64,000 bases of DNA, from contig JANTQA010000012.1 in NCBI GenBank assembly GCA_027625915.1, forward strand, positions 15,028,501-15,092,500. The letters run 5' to 3'. Position numbers and translations under genes: made by a program. Source of the stretch: Anaeramoeba flamelloides. Its lineage: Eukaryota > Metamonada > Anaeramoebidae. Of the stretch, positions 24,270-37,402 are shown piece by piece. Each line of letters opens with the position of its first letter. The first letter of the stretch is position 1. Below the pieces are notes generated by a model. It searched no databases and had not been told where the DNA came from. It was given only the letters and a program-made list of their open reading frames with translations.

Positions 24270-25634
24270 TTAAACAAATTTAATAATTCTAATTTTCGAG
24301 TCTGTTGTAATAGCAAATAAACGAGAATTACTTTTCAGGCACTGTATTGAAAAAATAGGACCTTGTAATTTTGAGGACTCCTTTTCTTGGAAGGTCAACT
24401 TCTCTCTAAAATTGGTTTTCCAGCATCTGATTATGCCATTAAAAAAGCCAACCCAAATTGTTGCTTGTCTTTTTCCGCGCAGAATGATTTCACAGGACAT
24501 TGGAGAGGCGAGCGATCCATCTGTAATAATTTGCTTTGAGGTGATCAAGTTTTTATGGATTTTTTGGACGTTGACATCGTCCCAGAGCCAGACTTGTCCC
24601 AGTGAGTCGCACACACATAACAGAAGGCGGTCTTTAAAATCCACTCGGATCTGCTCCTTTGTCTGTTCGTATTCCGTTTGTTCGTACCCCGTTTGCATAT
24701 TTAATAATTCGTTTGAGACGTTCATTGCTGGCAAATTCAAATCTTGGTTTAGACTGGATGAACTTGTGAGAGTTGTGTTGCTATTTTTGTTTTGGTTTGG
24801 GTTTTGGTTTTGTGGCTGTAATTGGATTTTTTGGCTTTCTTCGGTTAGATTAATGGAGTGCGATTTACCACGGATCGCGTTTGGAAACCAAGTTAATTTT
24901 ATTGAAGAGACTGCTCCATTAACAAAAAAATTTGTCAAATAAACGAGTTTTTCACTCATTTTCTTTTTGTTGTTTTGGTTTTGACTTTGACTTTGATTTT
25001 GGTTTTGGTTTTGAATGTTAATGTTGCTGTTTTTTTCCTTGTTTAAAATTTCTTTTTTGATAAAAAAAACAGATACATTGCCATTTGGTGATCCGAGTGC
25101 TGTCACTCGATAATTTGAGAATTGTTTAATATCACACGTTATTACTTTTTGATCGATGTCTTTGAATTCAGGGTAAAAACTATCATTTGGAATACATTTT
25201 TTTAATCCCTTGTCCGAGACCCTGTATAAGTAGACTCTCCCGTCATCAGATCCAACCAAGAGGATCGATTGCGAATCACACCTTTCAATCGATCGTAACG
25301 CCAATGGATAGTACGCAACCTTTGTGAATGAAACAAAATTGCCCTGTTGATAGATGTGCAACCCATATTCTCTTTTTTTAAAATCAATTAGCGTTGCTAC
25401 GACTAGACACCTTGGGTTTTTTATTACACACACTCCCAAATATTCACTAAATTTGATTTTTGGTTTTTCAATTTTTTTGTCTTTGATTTTTCCTGTTTTC
25501 AATGCAATTGTGATTTTCAAGAGATTTTCACGTGTTGTTAAGTACACTTGTGTTTTGACATTCTTGATCTCGCGAATTGATTGACTCCGTATGTTAGGTG
25601 GTGTTTCTAAATCAATGGAATGTAAAATTTCCAT
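24270..25634 (-). CDS. KPTN: Kaptin-like beta-propeller, KICSTOR complex subunit
   Basis: A single-exon frame of 454 residues from ATG 25634. The succession of strands matches my memory of human kaptin: ILLVGSDDGRVYLYR (about 124-138), FYPEF, RVTALGSPNGNVSVF (about 176-190), GAVSSIKLTWFP, LLLCVCDSLGQVWLWDD (about 341-357), a long acidic/linker loop, and IWVGFFNGIIRCWK then GPIFSIQCL. In animals kaptin works with ITFG2, SZT2 and C12orf66 to bring GATOR1 to lysosomes and restrain mTORC1 in low amino acids; presence of the partners here is unknown. Two Asn/Gln-rich inserts (about 205-224 and 270-297) lie between blades. A general WD40 protein is the alternative. The upstream gap holds no recognisable promoter motif. 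Confidence 0.66.
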   Translation of the reverse strand: MEILHSIDLETPPNIRSQSIREIKNVKTQVYLTTRENLLKITIALKTGKIKDKKIEKPKIKFSEYLGVCVIKNPRCLVVATLIDFKKREYGLHIYQQGNFVSFTKVAYYPLALRSIERCDSQSILLVGSDDGRVYLYRVSDKGLKKCIPNDSFYPEFKDIDQKVITCDIKQFSNYRVTALGSPNGNVSVFFIKKEILNKEKNSNINIQNQNQNQSQSQNQNNKKKMSEKLVYLTNFFVNGAVSSIKLTWFPNAIRGKSHSINLTEESQKIQLQPQNQNPNQNKNSNTTLTSSSSLNQDLNLPAMNVSNELLNMQTGYEQTEYEQTKEQIRVDFKDRLLLCVCDSLGQVWLWDDVNVQKIHKNLITSKQIITDGSLASPMSCEIILRGKRQATIWVGFFNGIIRCWKTNFREKLTFQEKESSKLQGPIFSIQCLKSNSRLFAITTDSKIRIIKFV

Positions 25635-25977
25635 TTAATAGAATAAAAATAAAACGTTTTTTGAAAAAGAAATAAAATATGAAAAAATGGTTTATTGTGA
25701 TAATAAATAGTTGAGGTAAAATACAGTTTTACAAAGTTTTTATAATTACACATAAGTAGAGTTTTCCTTTTAATTCGGTTTTACACTGAATTTATTAGCT
25801 ATTATTTTCCAATTGATAAATGAAAATTTTTATTTCAATTTCCAAAATGGATATGAATTAGAACTGTTACAATCATATTATCAGAGTAAAAAATTTGTCT
25901 TAGGGTTCAAGAAGGAAGTTTAATCTATTGTCTAAAAATATTATTTCTAAACAATGTTTTCAAGATCTTGACTTTTA

Positions 25978-26844
25978 CCATTGTGAAAAAAATTTGGGTC
26001 ATTAAAAAAAATTGGGTCAGTCAAAAATTTGATTTCGTTTTTTAAATAGTAAATATTAGCAAAATGGTTTTTTGATCAAAGTAAAATTTTATGAACAAAT
26101 CTTACATTTAAGAAAAACCAAAGTCATTATCAATAATAATTTTCAAAGACAATATTATCTTGTTGCATTTTAACCCTTTGGAATTACTGTGGAACTCTAA
26201 AAAACAAAAATTTACTTTTAATTGTAAACTTTACTAAAAATGTTGATTTTTTTTTATTAGATTACATTCCAAGATCAAGTTAATCATTGTTTGGGAAGAC
26301 CAAAAATTAATAAGTGTTTTAAATTAAGGTTTGTCTATGGGGATTTAAAGAATTTAAATGGTTTCTGAAATCTTGATATTTCGGTATTTTGAAGTTTTGA
26401 TTGTAAACATTAGTGGAGAACAACCTCTTTCAAAAAAAACAGCTTTTTTTGGAAGATTTTATTATTCAATTTGGTTTAAAAGGATATTTAAGATTAACTG
26501 TGATAAATTTGCGTTCATTAACAATGATAAATATCTTATTAGATTAATAGATTATAAGATTTCCTAATAAATAGTTCTCTTATTTTTAGTAAAGTTTACA
26601 ATTAAAAGTAAATTTTTGTTTTTTAGAGTTCCACAGTAATTCCAAAGGGTTAAAATGCAACAAGATAATATTGTCTTTGAAAATTATTATTGATAATGAC
26701 TTTGGTTTTTCTTAAATGTAAGATTTGTTCATAAAATTTTACTTTGATCAAAAACCATTTTGCTAATATTTACTATTTAAAAAACGAAATCAAATTTTTG
26801 ACTGACCCAATTTTTTTTAATGACCCAAATTTTTTTCACAATGG
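25978..26844. mobile_element. Long-TIR non-autonomous DNA element, family A copy 1
   Basis: 867 bp flanked by TTA (25975-25977, 26845-26847). Inverted arms of ~263 bp (25978-26240 and 26582-26844) differ, by eye, at only about one indel; termini are CCATTGTGAAAAAAATTTGG. The ~340 bp centre is shared with copy 2 and has no believable gene (a 69-codon frame at 26358 is not conserved). TTA duplications are those of PIF/Harbinger-type elements (TWA); the superfamily is otherwise unproven. Confidence 0.85.
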
Positions 26845-28503
26845 TTAGTTAAATTTGTCAATTATAAAAAAAGATTTTGGAAAGTGAACTAAAAATTTTC
26901 ATTTTTTAATTGGAAAAGAATAACAAGTACAAAAGGCACTAAAAAATCAATAAAAGTTTAGTAGTTTAAACTAAAAATCAATACAACTCTTGTTCCAGTT
27001 TTGTGGGGTATAAGTAATTTGTCAAAGTTAAAAATTAAAAATAATACTCAAAAAAAAATCCTTATTTATCAAAACAATAATTTATTTCAATCTTTATAGA
27101 AAAGATTGTAAAGATTTTGATCAAAAGAAAGGATTTTTTATAGAACTTATATGGGAAGTAGTTTGAAAGTAACCTGAGTAAATTATCTCATTTTCTTTGA
27201 TACAATTATTTTCAACATAAAATCAAAAAGAGTTATTCTTTTGTTGCTTTACATTTAGAAAAATGATCATACTATTTGAATTTTAAAACAAAGATTGAAT
27301 CAAGTGTCTCTGAAATTCACATTACCATTTGTGAAAAAATAATCAAGTACAGAAAGAAGATTACTATTGAGAGAAAAAGGTTGAACACAGAAAAAGGGTT
27401 GGACACCATTTTTAATTGAGAACATTAAGAAAATTGAAAATCAAATCCTATTGATAACTAATTGGCTTTTATATAAATCCAGGTTTAAAGGTTTTAAAAG
27501 TTCATTAATCTGTGGTGTGTGTAGAATACTCATTTGAATGGTTGAAAACTAAAGTAGATCATGCTATTTTAACAAAAATCCAAATTTTTAGTAAAGTTTA
27601 CTATTAATTCTGAAAATGATAATTTTTGAACTTGCTATAGACTATAAGAGAGAAGGTTTTGAAAAAGTAGAATGACATTAATCGTTATTCTAATAAGCAG
27701 ATTATTGTTCTTTTCTTTTCTTATTTCAAAAACGATTGAAATTAAAAATCATTTTCAGTAATTTTCCCTCTTAAAATTGCCCTCCAACTATTTTTCTCTG
27801 TCCAACATTTTTCTCTATACAGTGAATTTAGTTTGAATTGGAAAAATAGTTTATAAAGGAAAATGTTCGAATATTATTTTATATATTTTTCACTGATTTT
27901 AAAAAAATTATCTAAAAATACAAATTACTCAAACTTGATAGCTATTTTTAGTTAAAATCTTAAATCCGATTTCACATGAATAGTAACAATCTGAACAACA
28001 ATAAATCCATAAAAAATTACTTTCACTAATATTTACAATTTAATCTAAAATTAGGAAATTTGATATATATCAAATGTTCATTTGATTTTTTAGATTCTAT
28101 TTTCATACCGAATAACAAATCTAATTTTTCAAACTTATTTTTGTTTTAAATTGGTCAAAAACCAAGTTTAAAAAATTTTTTAATAAATGGAACTTTTACA
28201 ACTACTTCATAATTAAAATCAATTTGATTATTTTTTTTCAGAATGGTTAAGCAACATATTGAAATTGGTTCCTTTTTCATTGGCCCAGTATATGATAAAT
28301 ATCTGAAACATACATATTAAATGAATAGAACTCTTGAATATTGAATAATGACAGTTTGTCTTAAATACTAATATATACAAAACAATGAAAAATAAAATTT
28401 TTAATTTCATTTTCCTTATTATAAAACTAAAAAACCTATTCCCCAAAAAAACATTTTATTTCCAAGTTTTCAAAAATCAACTTTTTTTATAAATTTTATT
28501 TTA

Positions 28504-28904
28504 CGGCTGTTCCAAGACTACAATGAAATTTTTTCAATATCAAATTTTGATATTGATCTAGATTTTTAAATCTAAGAATATAAGAATAAGAAAGATTATA
28601 TTGAAAATATTTTTTTATAAATGAGTTGATATGAAAAATATTCTTCTAATGTGATCGAAAAATAAATTAATTTTTTAGAGGGAAATTATATGTAGATTCT
28701 TAATGAACTTTTGATGTTTAGAGTCATTTTGGGCTTTGAAAATTTATTTTTAGAAAATCAGAAAAAATTCTTGAATATTGACTTATTTATGAATTTTTTT
28801 TTTTCAATATGGGCTTTATTATTCCCCTATTGAACTTTTTAAAATTTTATATCAACATCAAAATTTGATATTGATAAAATTTCACGGTTGCTTTGGATTG
28901 AATG
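28504..28904. mobile_element. Tc1/mariner-type MITE, family C copy 1
   Basis: 401 bp between TA dinucleotides (28502-28503, 28905-28906). Inverted ends contain TGAAATTTTWTCAATATCAA and its complement, preceded by about 18 bp of weaker pairing. It is collinear with 32929-33323. No coding capacity. Confidence 0.72.
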
Positions 28905-31272
28905 TATATACAAAGGAAGTTAATCTTTTTGTAAGTAGACTAACAAAAAATAAAAATAAATATTTTAAGAAATGTAAATCAAATAATAGTCTTTTATTAT
29001 TAATATCTGTTGTAATTGTGGGAATATCATATGATTACTCTCTGATTAAAAATGTTCTAAAAAATCTATAAGAAATATTACTAAGCTCTAAAATTTTTAG
29101 ATTTTTTGTGAAGGATCATTAATAAAAATTATTCTATTTTAAATTTTATTTCTTTTCGAAATCTAAAAATAGAATTCACTCTAGTATAATAGTATTTAAT
29201 AATTCATATTTAGAAGTTCTCAAAAAGTAACTATTTTTATAATTTTTTTTTGAATTCAAAGATTTACTTAATAACTTTAAAAAATATAAAAACCTAAGAG
29301 ATTGATTTTTAGAGTTTTCTTTTTTCTAATGTTTGTTGTATTGGTAATTAGTTTCAAATATAAGAAAAAGATTTATAAAAATAATCTCTCTGTTGAATAA
29401 ATATTATACAAAATAAAAAAAAACATGGGGTGTTTATGATTCAAAACATTATTTAAATATACTCTTTATCTCTTGATATTAAAAAGGTTAAACAATAATG
29501 TTTTTACTAGTCCGTACAACATGGGTTTTTTTTGAGATTTTCCTTAATCCTTTTCAACAAATTGATTGTTTTAACAACGAATCTACATTTCCATGCCAAT
29601 TTAAGAAATATATTTTTCACTCCCGAGTATAACTTTTGATGATGTAATCTTATAAATTTCTGGCTGAATAAGTATTTTTTTCTTTAATGTTATAATTTTT
29701 TATATTAATGTTTTTAAAAAAAAACTTGTCCAAAAGCTTTAAATCGGTATTTTTTTAAAAAAAATCCATATTGTTTGTTTTTCTATCATGATCAAAATAA
29801 AACTTTTACAATGACTAAAATCGATATTTCAAAATATTATCTATAGTTTTTTATTCTTGTACCAAGGTAACATCGAATCTACTACCAAATAGTATACCAC
29901 AGTCCAAATCAATTTTGAAGATAAATTCCTTGAAGTTTTGAGTATATTTTTGAATGATGAAATTTGTTCCAATTTTTTGGAATTTTCTAGAGTTTTTATG
30001 AAATTTTTTGTTTTTTGTATATAAGAAATTCTGATATAAATTAACTCTATTTTTTGAGATAAATTATCAAATTTGATCCTTTATTTTTTGAGAATTTCTT
30101 TTTCAATAATAGAACTTTCAGAAATCATGGCCATAATTACTTCTGGTTTATTGATGGTTTCGGAGTTTGGTTTAATGTAAAATCTTCTTTAAGAAAGAAA
30201 GGACACCAGTTATTAGTTTGAATTCATGGATTAAACTTTTCTTCATGAATTATTGTAACAATAGTAAAAATCTAAATTTAGGAATACTTAAAAAAATAAA
30301 CCAGGTTTTTAATTTTGAAACACAGGACTAGCATTATTTTCAGGTTCTTTTAATAACAGTAATTGAAAGTTCAAGTTTAATTCATGAGAATCAACAAATA
30401 ACAATTAGAAAAATCGAAATTGAAGAGACATTTGAACAATAGGTTACTTTATTCAATTACATTCAATAGTAACAATACTACGATTTGTTGTCTGTGTTCG
30501 GTACCAATTCCTCCACAATAAATGACATTATTTTTTTTTCGTTTTATCTTGGTTCAAATCATAATTATTTTTAAAAATAAATCAATTTATTTTTTGTGAA
30601 ATTATTTGGTCTCAACAAAATCTGGAACAGATATTTCTTTAATCAGACTTTAAGTGATTGTATATTTTTATAACGAGGATTTGTCGAATGTGTTTTTCGC
30701 CTTAAAGTTTTGAAGTAAAGAATATTCAAAAAGAAATCCTTGATTTATTTTTTGAGTGATTATTTGGTTTTGAAAAAATCCATAACACCTTATGAACTTT
30801 AAAATCTCATCTCAAATGCTGTCAAAAAAGATCTCTCAAAAATAAAAACAATTTCTAAAAAATTGATTACGTACTTTGTGAAATATAATCAGCACCAAAA
30901 ACCAAAATAGAAAATTTCAATTCCTTTTGAAAAAAATCCTGGAAAAGATTGATAAAAAGATGGACTTAATTGATCACCAAAAAACAAACAAAGGATAAGA
31001 AGAGAGTTTGTTAAAGTTTTTTTCAGTTTTGTATTATCATTTTTTTTCAAGAAATTCAATTTCCAATTAATTCTTTTGAAAAAATTGGAATAAAAAAAAA
31101 GATCATATTGACATTGAATACACAATTTCAATCATAACACAAAATTACTTTTTTTGAATTAGTTTTTGTTCTTATTTCAAAAACAAAGCAAAAAAAAAAA
31201 ATCCCAAACAAATAATAAAGAAATCAATAAAAAAAAAAAATACACTACAAAACAAAAAACAACGAAATTCCA

Positions 31273-32361
31273 ATGAACCGACCAACTAAAATTTCAAAAC
31301 GAATTGAGAACAATCCAGTTCTCGCGCTTCAAAATGTGCTTCAAAGGCAACTGAAACAGCTACAAGAGAAAACAACCGATCTTTCAAAATTTTCTAATGA
31401 ATCCCATATTGATGGCTTTGGGTTAAAATTATCTTTAACTGATTTTCTAAACAACCAACAAAAACCAAAAGGGAAATCAAAAACTGTTAAAACTGGTTTC
31501 AACAAAGGCACCTTGTTACCAAAAGATTTTGTTTCCTTGGTGGATCAAATAAAAAAATATGAAACAAAAAACAATTTTCAAAAAAAAAAAAAAAAACTTA
31601 AAAGAAGAATTGAAGACAAGCAAACACCTCAAATTAGAACGAACTTCAGATCAAACAACGAGCCACCAAATAAAATCATTCGTCAAATAAAGAATAAGTC
31701 AAAATACATTGAATTAAATATTATCAATAAAAAACAACAAAGCAAATATCAAAAAAACAAAATAGGCAGGTCTTCTGATCAACCCCGTATGAATTTCACT
31801 CCACGTTATTTTCTTCCCGTGGACCCAAAGATGAAGTGCTTTGTTTGTAATCAACTAGGACACTTTGCTAAAGATTGTCCATACAAAAAAAAGCAAAATC
31901 AAAAAAATTTTAGATCCTCTTCTTCTCCTGAAAAGAAACAGAACAAAAACAATTCTCAAAACGTTAATGAAGAACCCAACTCATTACCAAATTTTCTTAC
32001 CGGCAATTTTAATAAAAAGCAATTGAAAATTATTGATAATCCTTATTGTAGAATATTTTGTTCAAATTGTGGAATGAATGGCCACAGAAACGAAGATTGC
32101 GAGGCGCCCGTATTTGAAAACCTTTGTAGTTATTATACAGTTTACCAAAAAATCCGAAAAGCACCCAGAAGGAAAAAAATTAAAAAACCAAAAAACAAGA
32201 AAAAAAAAAGAAAAAGGCAAAAGAACAAAAAACAACAACAACAACAACAATTTTTGAAGAGAAACAGTTTTAATCAAAAAAAAAATAGTTTTAGAAAAAA
32301 AAAAAATAAAAATAAAAAGAAGGCAAAGGTAATACAAATTCAAGAATCAGAATCACCTTAA
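31273..32361 (+). CDS. Basic protein with two CCHC zinc knuckles
   Basis: A single exon of 362 residues from ATG 31273. Two CX2CX4HX4C knuckles are present: CFVCNQLGHFAKDC at 189-202 and CSNCGMNGHRNEDC at 263-276, followed by CEAPVFENLCSYY. The first ~100 residues look ordered (NPVLALQNVLQRQLKQLQE, IDGFGLKLSLTDFL). The C-terminal ~70 residues are Lys/Arg/Gln-rich with a CAA-encoded Gln run. Such knuckles bind single-stranded RNA or DNA. Air1/2-like TRAMP or splicing factors are possible comparisons, but I cannot assign one. No protease, polymerase or terminal repeats accompany it, so a Gag origin is not supported. Confidence 0.78.
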   Translation: MNRPTKISKRIENNPVLALQNVLQRQLKQLQEKTTDLSKFSNESHIDGFGLKLSLTDFLNNQQKPKGKSKTVKTGFNKGTLLPKDFVSLVDQIKKYETKNNFQKKKKKLKRRIEDKQTPQIRTNFRSNNEPPNKIIRQIKNKSKYIELNIINKKQQSKYQKNKIGRSSDQPRMNFTPRYFLPVDPKMKCFVCNQLGHFAKDCPYKKKQNQKNFRSSSSPEKKQNKNNSQNVNEEPNSLPNFLTGNFNKKQLKIIDNPYCRIFCSNCGMNGHRNEDCEAPVFENLCSYYTVYQKIRKAPRRKKIKKPKNKKKKRKRQKNKKQQQQQQFLKRNSFNQKKNSFRKKKNKNKKKAKVIQIQESESP

Positions 32362-32928
32362 CACACTTTTTTATTTTATTTTTGATTTTTATTATATATG
32401 TATGTTTATATATATATATATATATATATTATTAAGTAATTCTTTTATTTACAAAAACAAAAATAAATATTATTACAAAATAATAATAAATGATTATTTT
32501 ATATTAAATATGATTTTAATGAAAATATATTTGATATAACAATTTTAAATTTTTTTTTTTTTTTTTTAATATAACAAGGAAAAAAATTTATACTTCCAGA
32601 AATACTATACCACTTTTAATAACTGTTTTGTGATTAATGAACTTTTCTAAAATGACAAAAAATAACATCAAAAACAATAATTTATTTCTTCAATACGAGA
32701 TCACAGTCATGTAAAGCAACACTAATGGATGTTATTTCTGTTCTTGATTACAAACACATTAGGTGCCACACGTCAATAAGATATCTTGATTTTATATTAC
32801 TTTGTTCAATTTCTAATATGTTATCTTTCATTTTTGGAAATTATTTTTATTTCAATAGTCAAGTTAAAATTGAATTTCAATAACAAATTCTCTCAATGAA
32901 CAGATCATTGGGGTTACCATATATAATA

Positions 32929-33323
32929 CCCCTGTCCCAAGGCTATAGTGAAATTTAATCAATATCAAAATTTGATGTTGATATAGATTGTTAAATCTAA
33001 GAATATAAGAATAAGGAAGTATATTGAAAATATTTTTTCATAAATGAGTTTATATGAAAAATATTCTTCTAATGTGATGGAAAATAAATAAATTTTGTAG
33101 AGGAAATTTTGGGTTGTTTCTTAATGAATTTTTGATGTTTAGAGTTATTTTGGGTTTTGAAAATTTATTTTTTGAAAATCAGAAAAAATTCTTGAATATT
33201 GACTCATTTAGGAATTTTTTTTTAAATATAAGCTTTATTATTATCATATTGAACTTTTTAAAAATTTATATCGAGATCAAAATTTGATATTGATAAAATT
33301 TCACAGTAGCTATGGATTGACTG
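32929..33323. mobile_element. Tc1/mariner-type MITE, family C copy 2
   Basis: 395 bp between TA dinucleotides (32927-32928, 33324-33325). The right terminus, reverse complemented, is CAGTCAATCCATAGCTACTG, of Tc1-like style. It is collinear with copy C1 in the same orientation, for example AATCTAAGAATATAAGAATAA and TTCTTGAATATTGACT. Confidence 0.75.
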
Positions 33324-34100
33324 TATAGGATCAAAATATATGACAATTTAACAAAAGTGTCAAGTGATAGATTACAACATGGGAAAATTAATAGGTAGAA
33401 TTTTTCAGGGATTCAAAAATAAATTTACCAAATGTGAAATATCTAATATCCTTTTTTGACCTTCAAAAATGATCAATCTTTCTTGTTCAAAATACAATTA
33501 AATAGTTTTGTAAATTATATTGTATAACCCAGGGAAAACGTAAAAAATGTCCTGAAAAATTAACCTTAATTCATTGAAAGTTAATTTTAAACCCCACTAG
33601 AATCCAAAAATTATATCTTAAAATAGTTTGGATTAGTAAAAAAAAGAAAAAATTATTAAAAAGAATAAATATTTATTCTTCTTTTAAGAAGTTGGCTTTG
33701 ATGAAAAATCAAAGTTAAACCAATAAAAAAACAATGATCTTTAATATATACATTCAGAAGAAGAATAAACAATTTCATTATATTTTCAAAAAAACAAAAA
33801 CCGAAACCCATTTCTTAAATTATGATAATTCATTGATTTTTATTCCACACCAGCAAATTCGGTGGATTTAACATTTTAAAAAATCTAAAATTAGTTTAAA
33901 AAGTGTATGCGAAAACCATAAACTTTGAAATTATCTCAAACTCGAAGTTCTTGATTTTGAAAAATATAATACATTAGTTTTCAAGTAAGAGTTTTAAACC
34001 GAGGTTAAAAAAAATTTCTTTTCAACAGTTGAAAAAATATTATTTTAAGAGTGTAGTTTTTTAAATAAATGAAATGACATCTATTCAATATCTTTATATA

Positions 34101-34335
34101 TTTATTTAGAGAAAGAATTAATTAAAGAAAATTTACCAAATAAAAAAAGATAAGAAGAAATTTATTTATATATATATATATAATAATACTATCATTAGCA
34201 TGACCAAATAGAAACTATCTACACCCTGAATATACCTGAGGATAAAAACCCAGATAGAAAGATTATCGATTACATATAAAAACTCCACAATCTGTGATTA
34301 ATAATTTGTATTCCATGACTCTAAGAGTGGGACAC
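34101..34335 (-). mobile_element. SINE-like retroposon, family B copy 2 (full length, older)
   Basis: On the minus strand it starts GTGTCCCACTCTTAGAG and ends in a degraded A/T tail, collinear with B1 throughout (TTTCTATTTGGTCATG, TATTCAGGGTGTAGATAG). A GGTTTTTATCC string about 85 bp from the 5' end fits a loose B box (34240-34250, minus). No clear target duplication remains, consistent with greater age. Confidence 0.65.
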
Positions 34336-37300
34336 TAGTTTCCGAATTTATACGTTTTTTACTATTCTAAGTATTATTTGTTTTCACTTTATTTTTATTA
34401 TTTTTTCTTTATTCCCTTAAGTTTTCTAACCTTAAGACCTTTGATTTAAAATTCTCGATAAGTGCAATAACTTTCATAATTTTGATTAGTCATGTTGAAG
34501 GGTTTGAGTGTATTTTTAAATCTTGCAAAGATCTTAGAAATATTTTTTTTTTGTAATTTGTGAATCGAATGATGAAATGGATGAGTTAACCTCATTTAAA
34601 CAATTTATTAATATGTTTCTCTTTTTTGAAATTAAAACTTTGTATGTTTCCAATATAAAATGAAAAAAAGTAACCTATTATTTTCTTAATAAATAAGTTA
34701 ATTCTTGAAAATCGGGATAACATTTTTTTCGTTTTATTTTAAAAAGCATTAAACACAAATAAATTTTTTTATTTGGTTATTATTTTTAATAATTAATATT
34801 TCAATTCATATCTTTGATTATATCAATAATTGTGGTATTTGTGGTTTAATCAATGAATATTTGATAGAAATTTAACTAAGCTTTCTCACTTAAATTGTTA
34901 TCTATTAAGTAAAAAAAAAAAAAAAAATATCTATAATGATTTAAACAAATCACTTTCAAGTTTTCAAAAAATGAAAAAAAATTGCTAAAAAAAATTTTTT
35001 TATTTTGAAAATTTTTTTAACAAATTCTTTGGCCTTATTCACAAGAAGACTTATAACAAGTCGAATCATTTCTGTTAGAAAAAAAAATGATTTTGAATTT
35101 TAAGAATAAAATTACTTTTTTCCAAATATCTTCAAGAAAATTTCATTTTTGAAAAATCTAATTTCTTATCAGAATACAAAACAAAATTTCTCAGTAAAAT
35201 TTGTAAACTACTTTGAAAATTTAATTATTATAACTATCCTTCTTAAAAAATACAATTATTTTTCAATCGGCTGAATATATCATTTTTGTTTTGTGGTTAA
35301 CCAAAAGTATTATCCCAAAAAAGAAAAAAAAAATCTTTTTATTAATATTCGTGGTAAAAAGACATGTTGTTGTATAATAGTGATGTGAATGGTAATGAAA
35401 AGGGTTTTTTTTTTTTTTTAATGTGAGAAATAATTATGAATTTAAATATTTTCTTTTTCAGAAAAAATGGGAAAAAAAAATTGATCAAACTCAAAAAAAA
35501 TATTTTTTTTATAGCATTATTAGTCGATCTTAATTTTTTGACACTTACATATATCCAAAATTATTAATTATAGAAAATCACCAATAATATATTTTAAAAT
35601 TTTGCCCTGTTATCGTAGAATACTGGTCACTGAAGCAAAAATTGTTATTTACTGTTAAAAAGAAAATTAATAACATTTTTTTTCTTAGAAAGATTTGGAA
35701 GAATTTAATTGAGTTAATAGATAACAATATTTGACTTTTGATGAATAAAAAATGATAAATATTTAAAAAATAATAATTAAAAATCAAACCTTTCAGTATA
35801 CACACACATACACACACATATATATATACATACATGCATACATCACAGGTTGTACGAATTTTCATTTGAAAACAACGAAAGGTTTATAAAATCGCGTTTT
35901 TTCGACCTTTTTATATGTTTTTTCGTTTCAACCGTTTTTTTTGTTTTTTTTTTTTGAAAAAGTCCTCGAATTCTTTTGAAATCATACCTTTCGTTTCTGG
36001 GATGTAAAAAAACGCAAAGGAAAAAATTTAAAAACAATGGAAAAAAAAGCAATTAAAAATCAGGAAGGAAGTAATTTCCTTCAAAGTATTGAAAAACTAG
36101 GGAAATATGTGATTTAAATTTAAGTGGGGATTTTTGAATTTAAAACAATGAAAAAAGTTTGAATTTCTATTTTTAAAAAGCGAAAATAATAAATGCTATG
36201 TTTTCTGTTTAAAACTCTTGAAAATTGTCAACGCTTTAAACACTGAGGAAAATTTTTAATTTTTTTTTAAAGTTACTATTTGGAGAAGAAAAGTGGTCAA
36301 ATTTTCACTTTTTTACCTTTTCCAAATTAGATCAGCTCACCTAACTTTTTTGTATGGTGATTACATACACACCCGCTAACTATTTTTTATTGATCTTAAA
36401 AAAATATTTCAAATTATTAACTTAAAAAAAAATTTTTTTTACAAATACTAATTTGGAAAATCTGATCATTAATTTTTTTTTATTTATATGAACTCAGCTT
36501 CAAGTTATGAGTTAGGTAATTATATTACTTATTTTTTTTTTTGATACTTGAAACCCATTTTTACACCTAATTTTTTTTTTTAATTTATACATTATCACAT
36601 GTCTTATATCTTAACAGGTAGTTCCTGTGGAAGTCTTTATTATGTAATATCAAAAAATAATTTCATTTTTTTATTATTTATTTTTTTACAGAATTGTTTT
36701 TAAACAATTCTTATGGTTCTTTTCCATTCAAAATTACCATTTCTACCTTTTTTCAAAATATTTAATTGTTTAAATGTTGGGGAAATTCAAACTTGCGTAA
36801 CCTTAGTAATAAGCTCTTTCACCTATTTATTTAATTTTAAGAATTATTATATTATCTCTTTATTAAATTCATATATTCTATTCTAATGTTTATTTACTTT
36901 AAAATAACTAATGGAAATTAATTAATCAACAAAGTTTAATTAATAGCACCCCTTTCATAAATACAAAAGGTTTAAATTAAAGTGTCTGACATATTGGATG
37001 TACAATCATTAGTATTTATTTATTTATTTTTGTATAAACTTCGATTTTTTTGTGATCGATCATAAATTTGATTTTTGAAAAATCTTTCTTTACATCAAAA
37101 TAAATTTTGATTCAAAGTTTTTTGATAACAACCTAAATTCGTTATCTCTAATAAATTATTCTTCCCATTATTTTAGTTTTTTTTATATTTTATTTAGTGA
37201 TTTATTTTTTTTTGGTTTCAATAATTGAAGATTTTTGGGATGTGTAAATAAAGATTCAAATTAAAATATTTTTTTTGGCAAAAAAATCGAATGTGTACGT

Positions 37301-37364
37301 ATTTGTAACAGATGAAATTTGAGGATTTTTTTCTGGATTTACCCTTAACGAAAATAAACCATTC

Positions 37365-37365
<1 letters not shown>

Positions 37366-37402
<37 letters not shown>

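Larger units (their letters stand above)
25635..31272. other. Intergenic region between kaptin and the zinc-knuckle gene
   Basis: About 5.6 kb, divergent between the two genes, so it should include both promoters. It contains the long-arm element A1 (25978-26844) and the Tc1-like element C1 (28504-28904). The remaining AT-rich sequence shows no exon. Confidence 0.65.

Noticed and set aside
31273-32361. Zinc-knuckle gene as a Gag fossil
   Set aside because: No protease, reverse transcriptase, integrase or terminal repeats lie around it, the frame is intact and the knuckles sit in a basic host-like protein.
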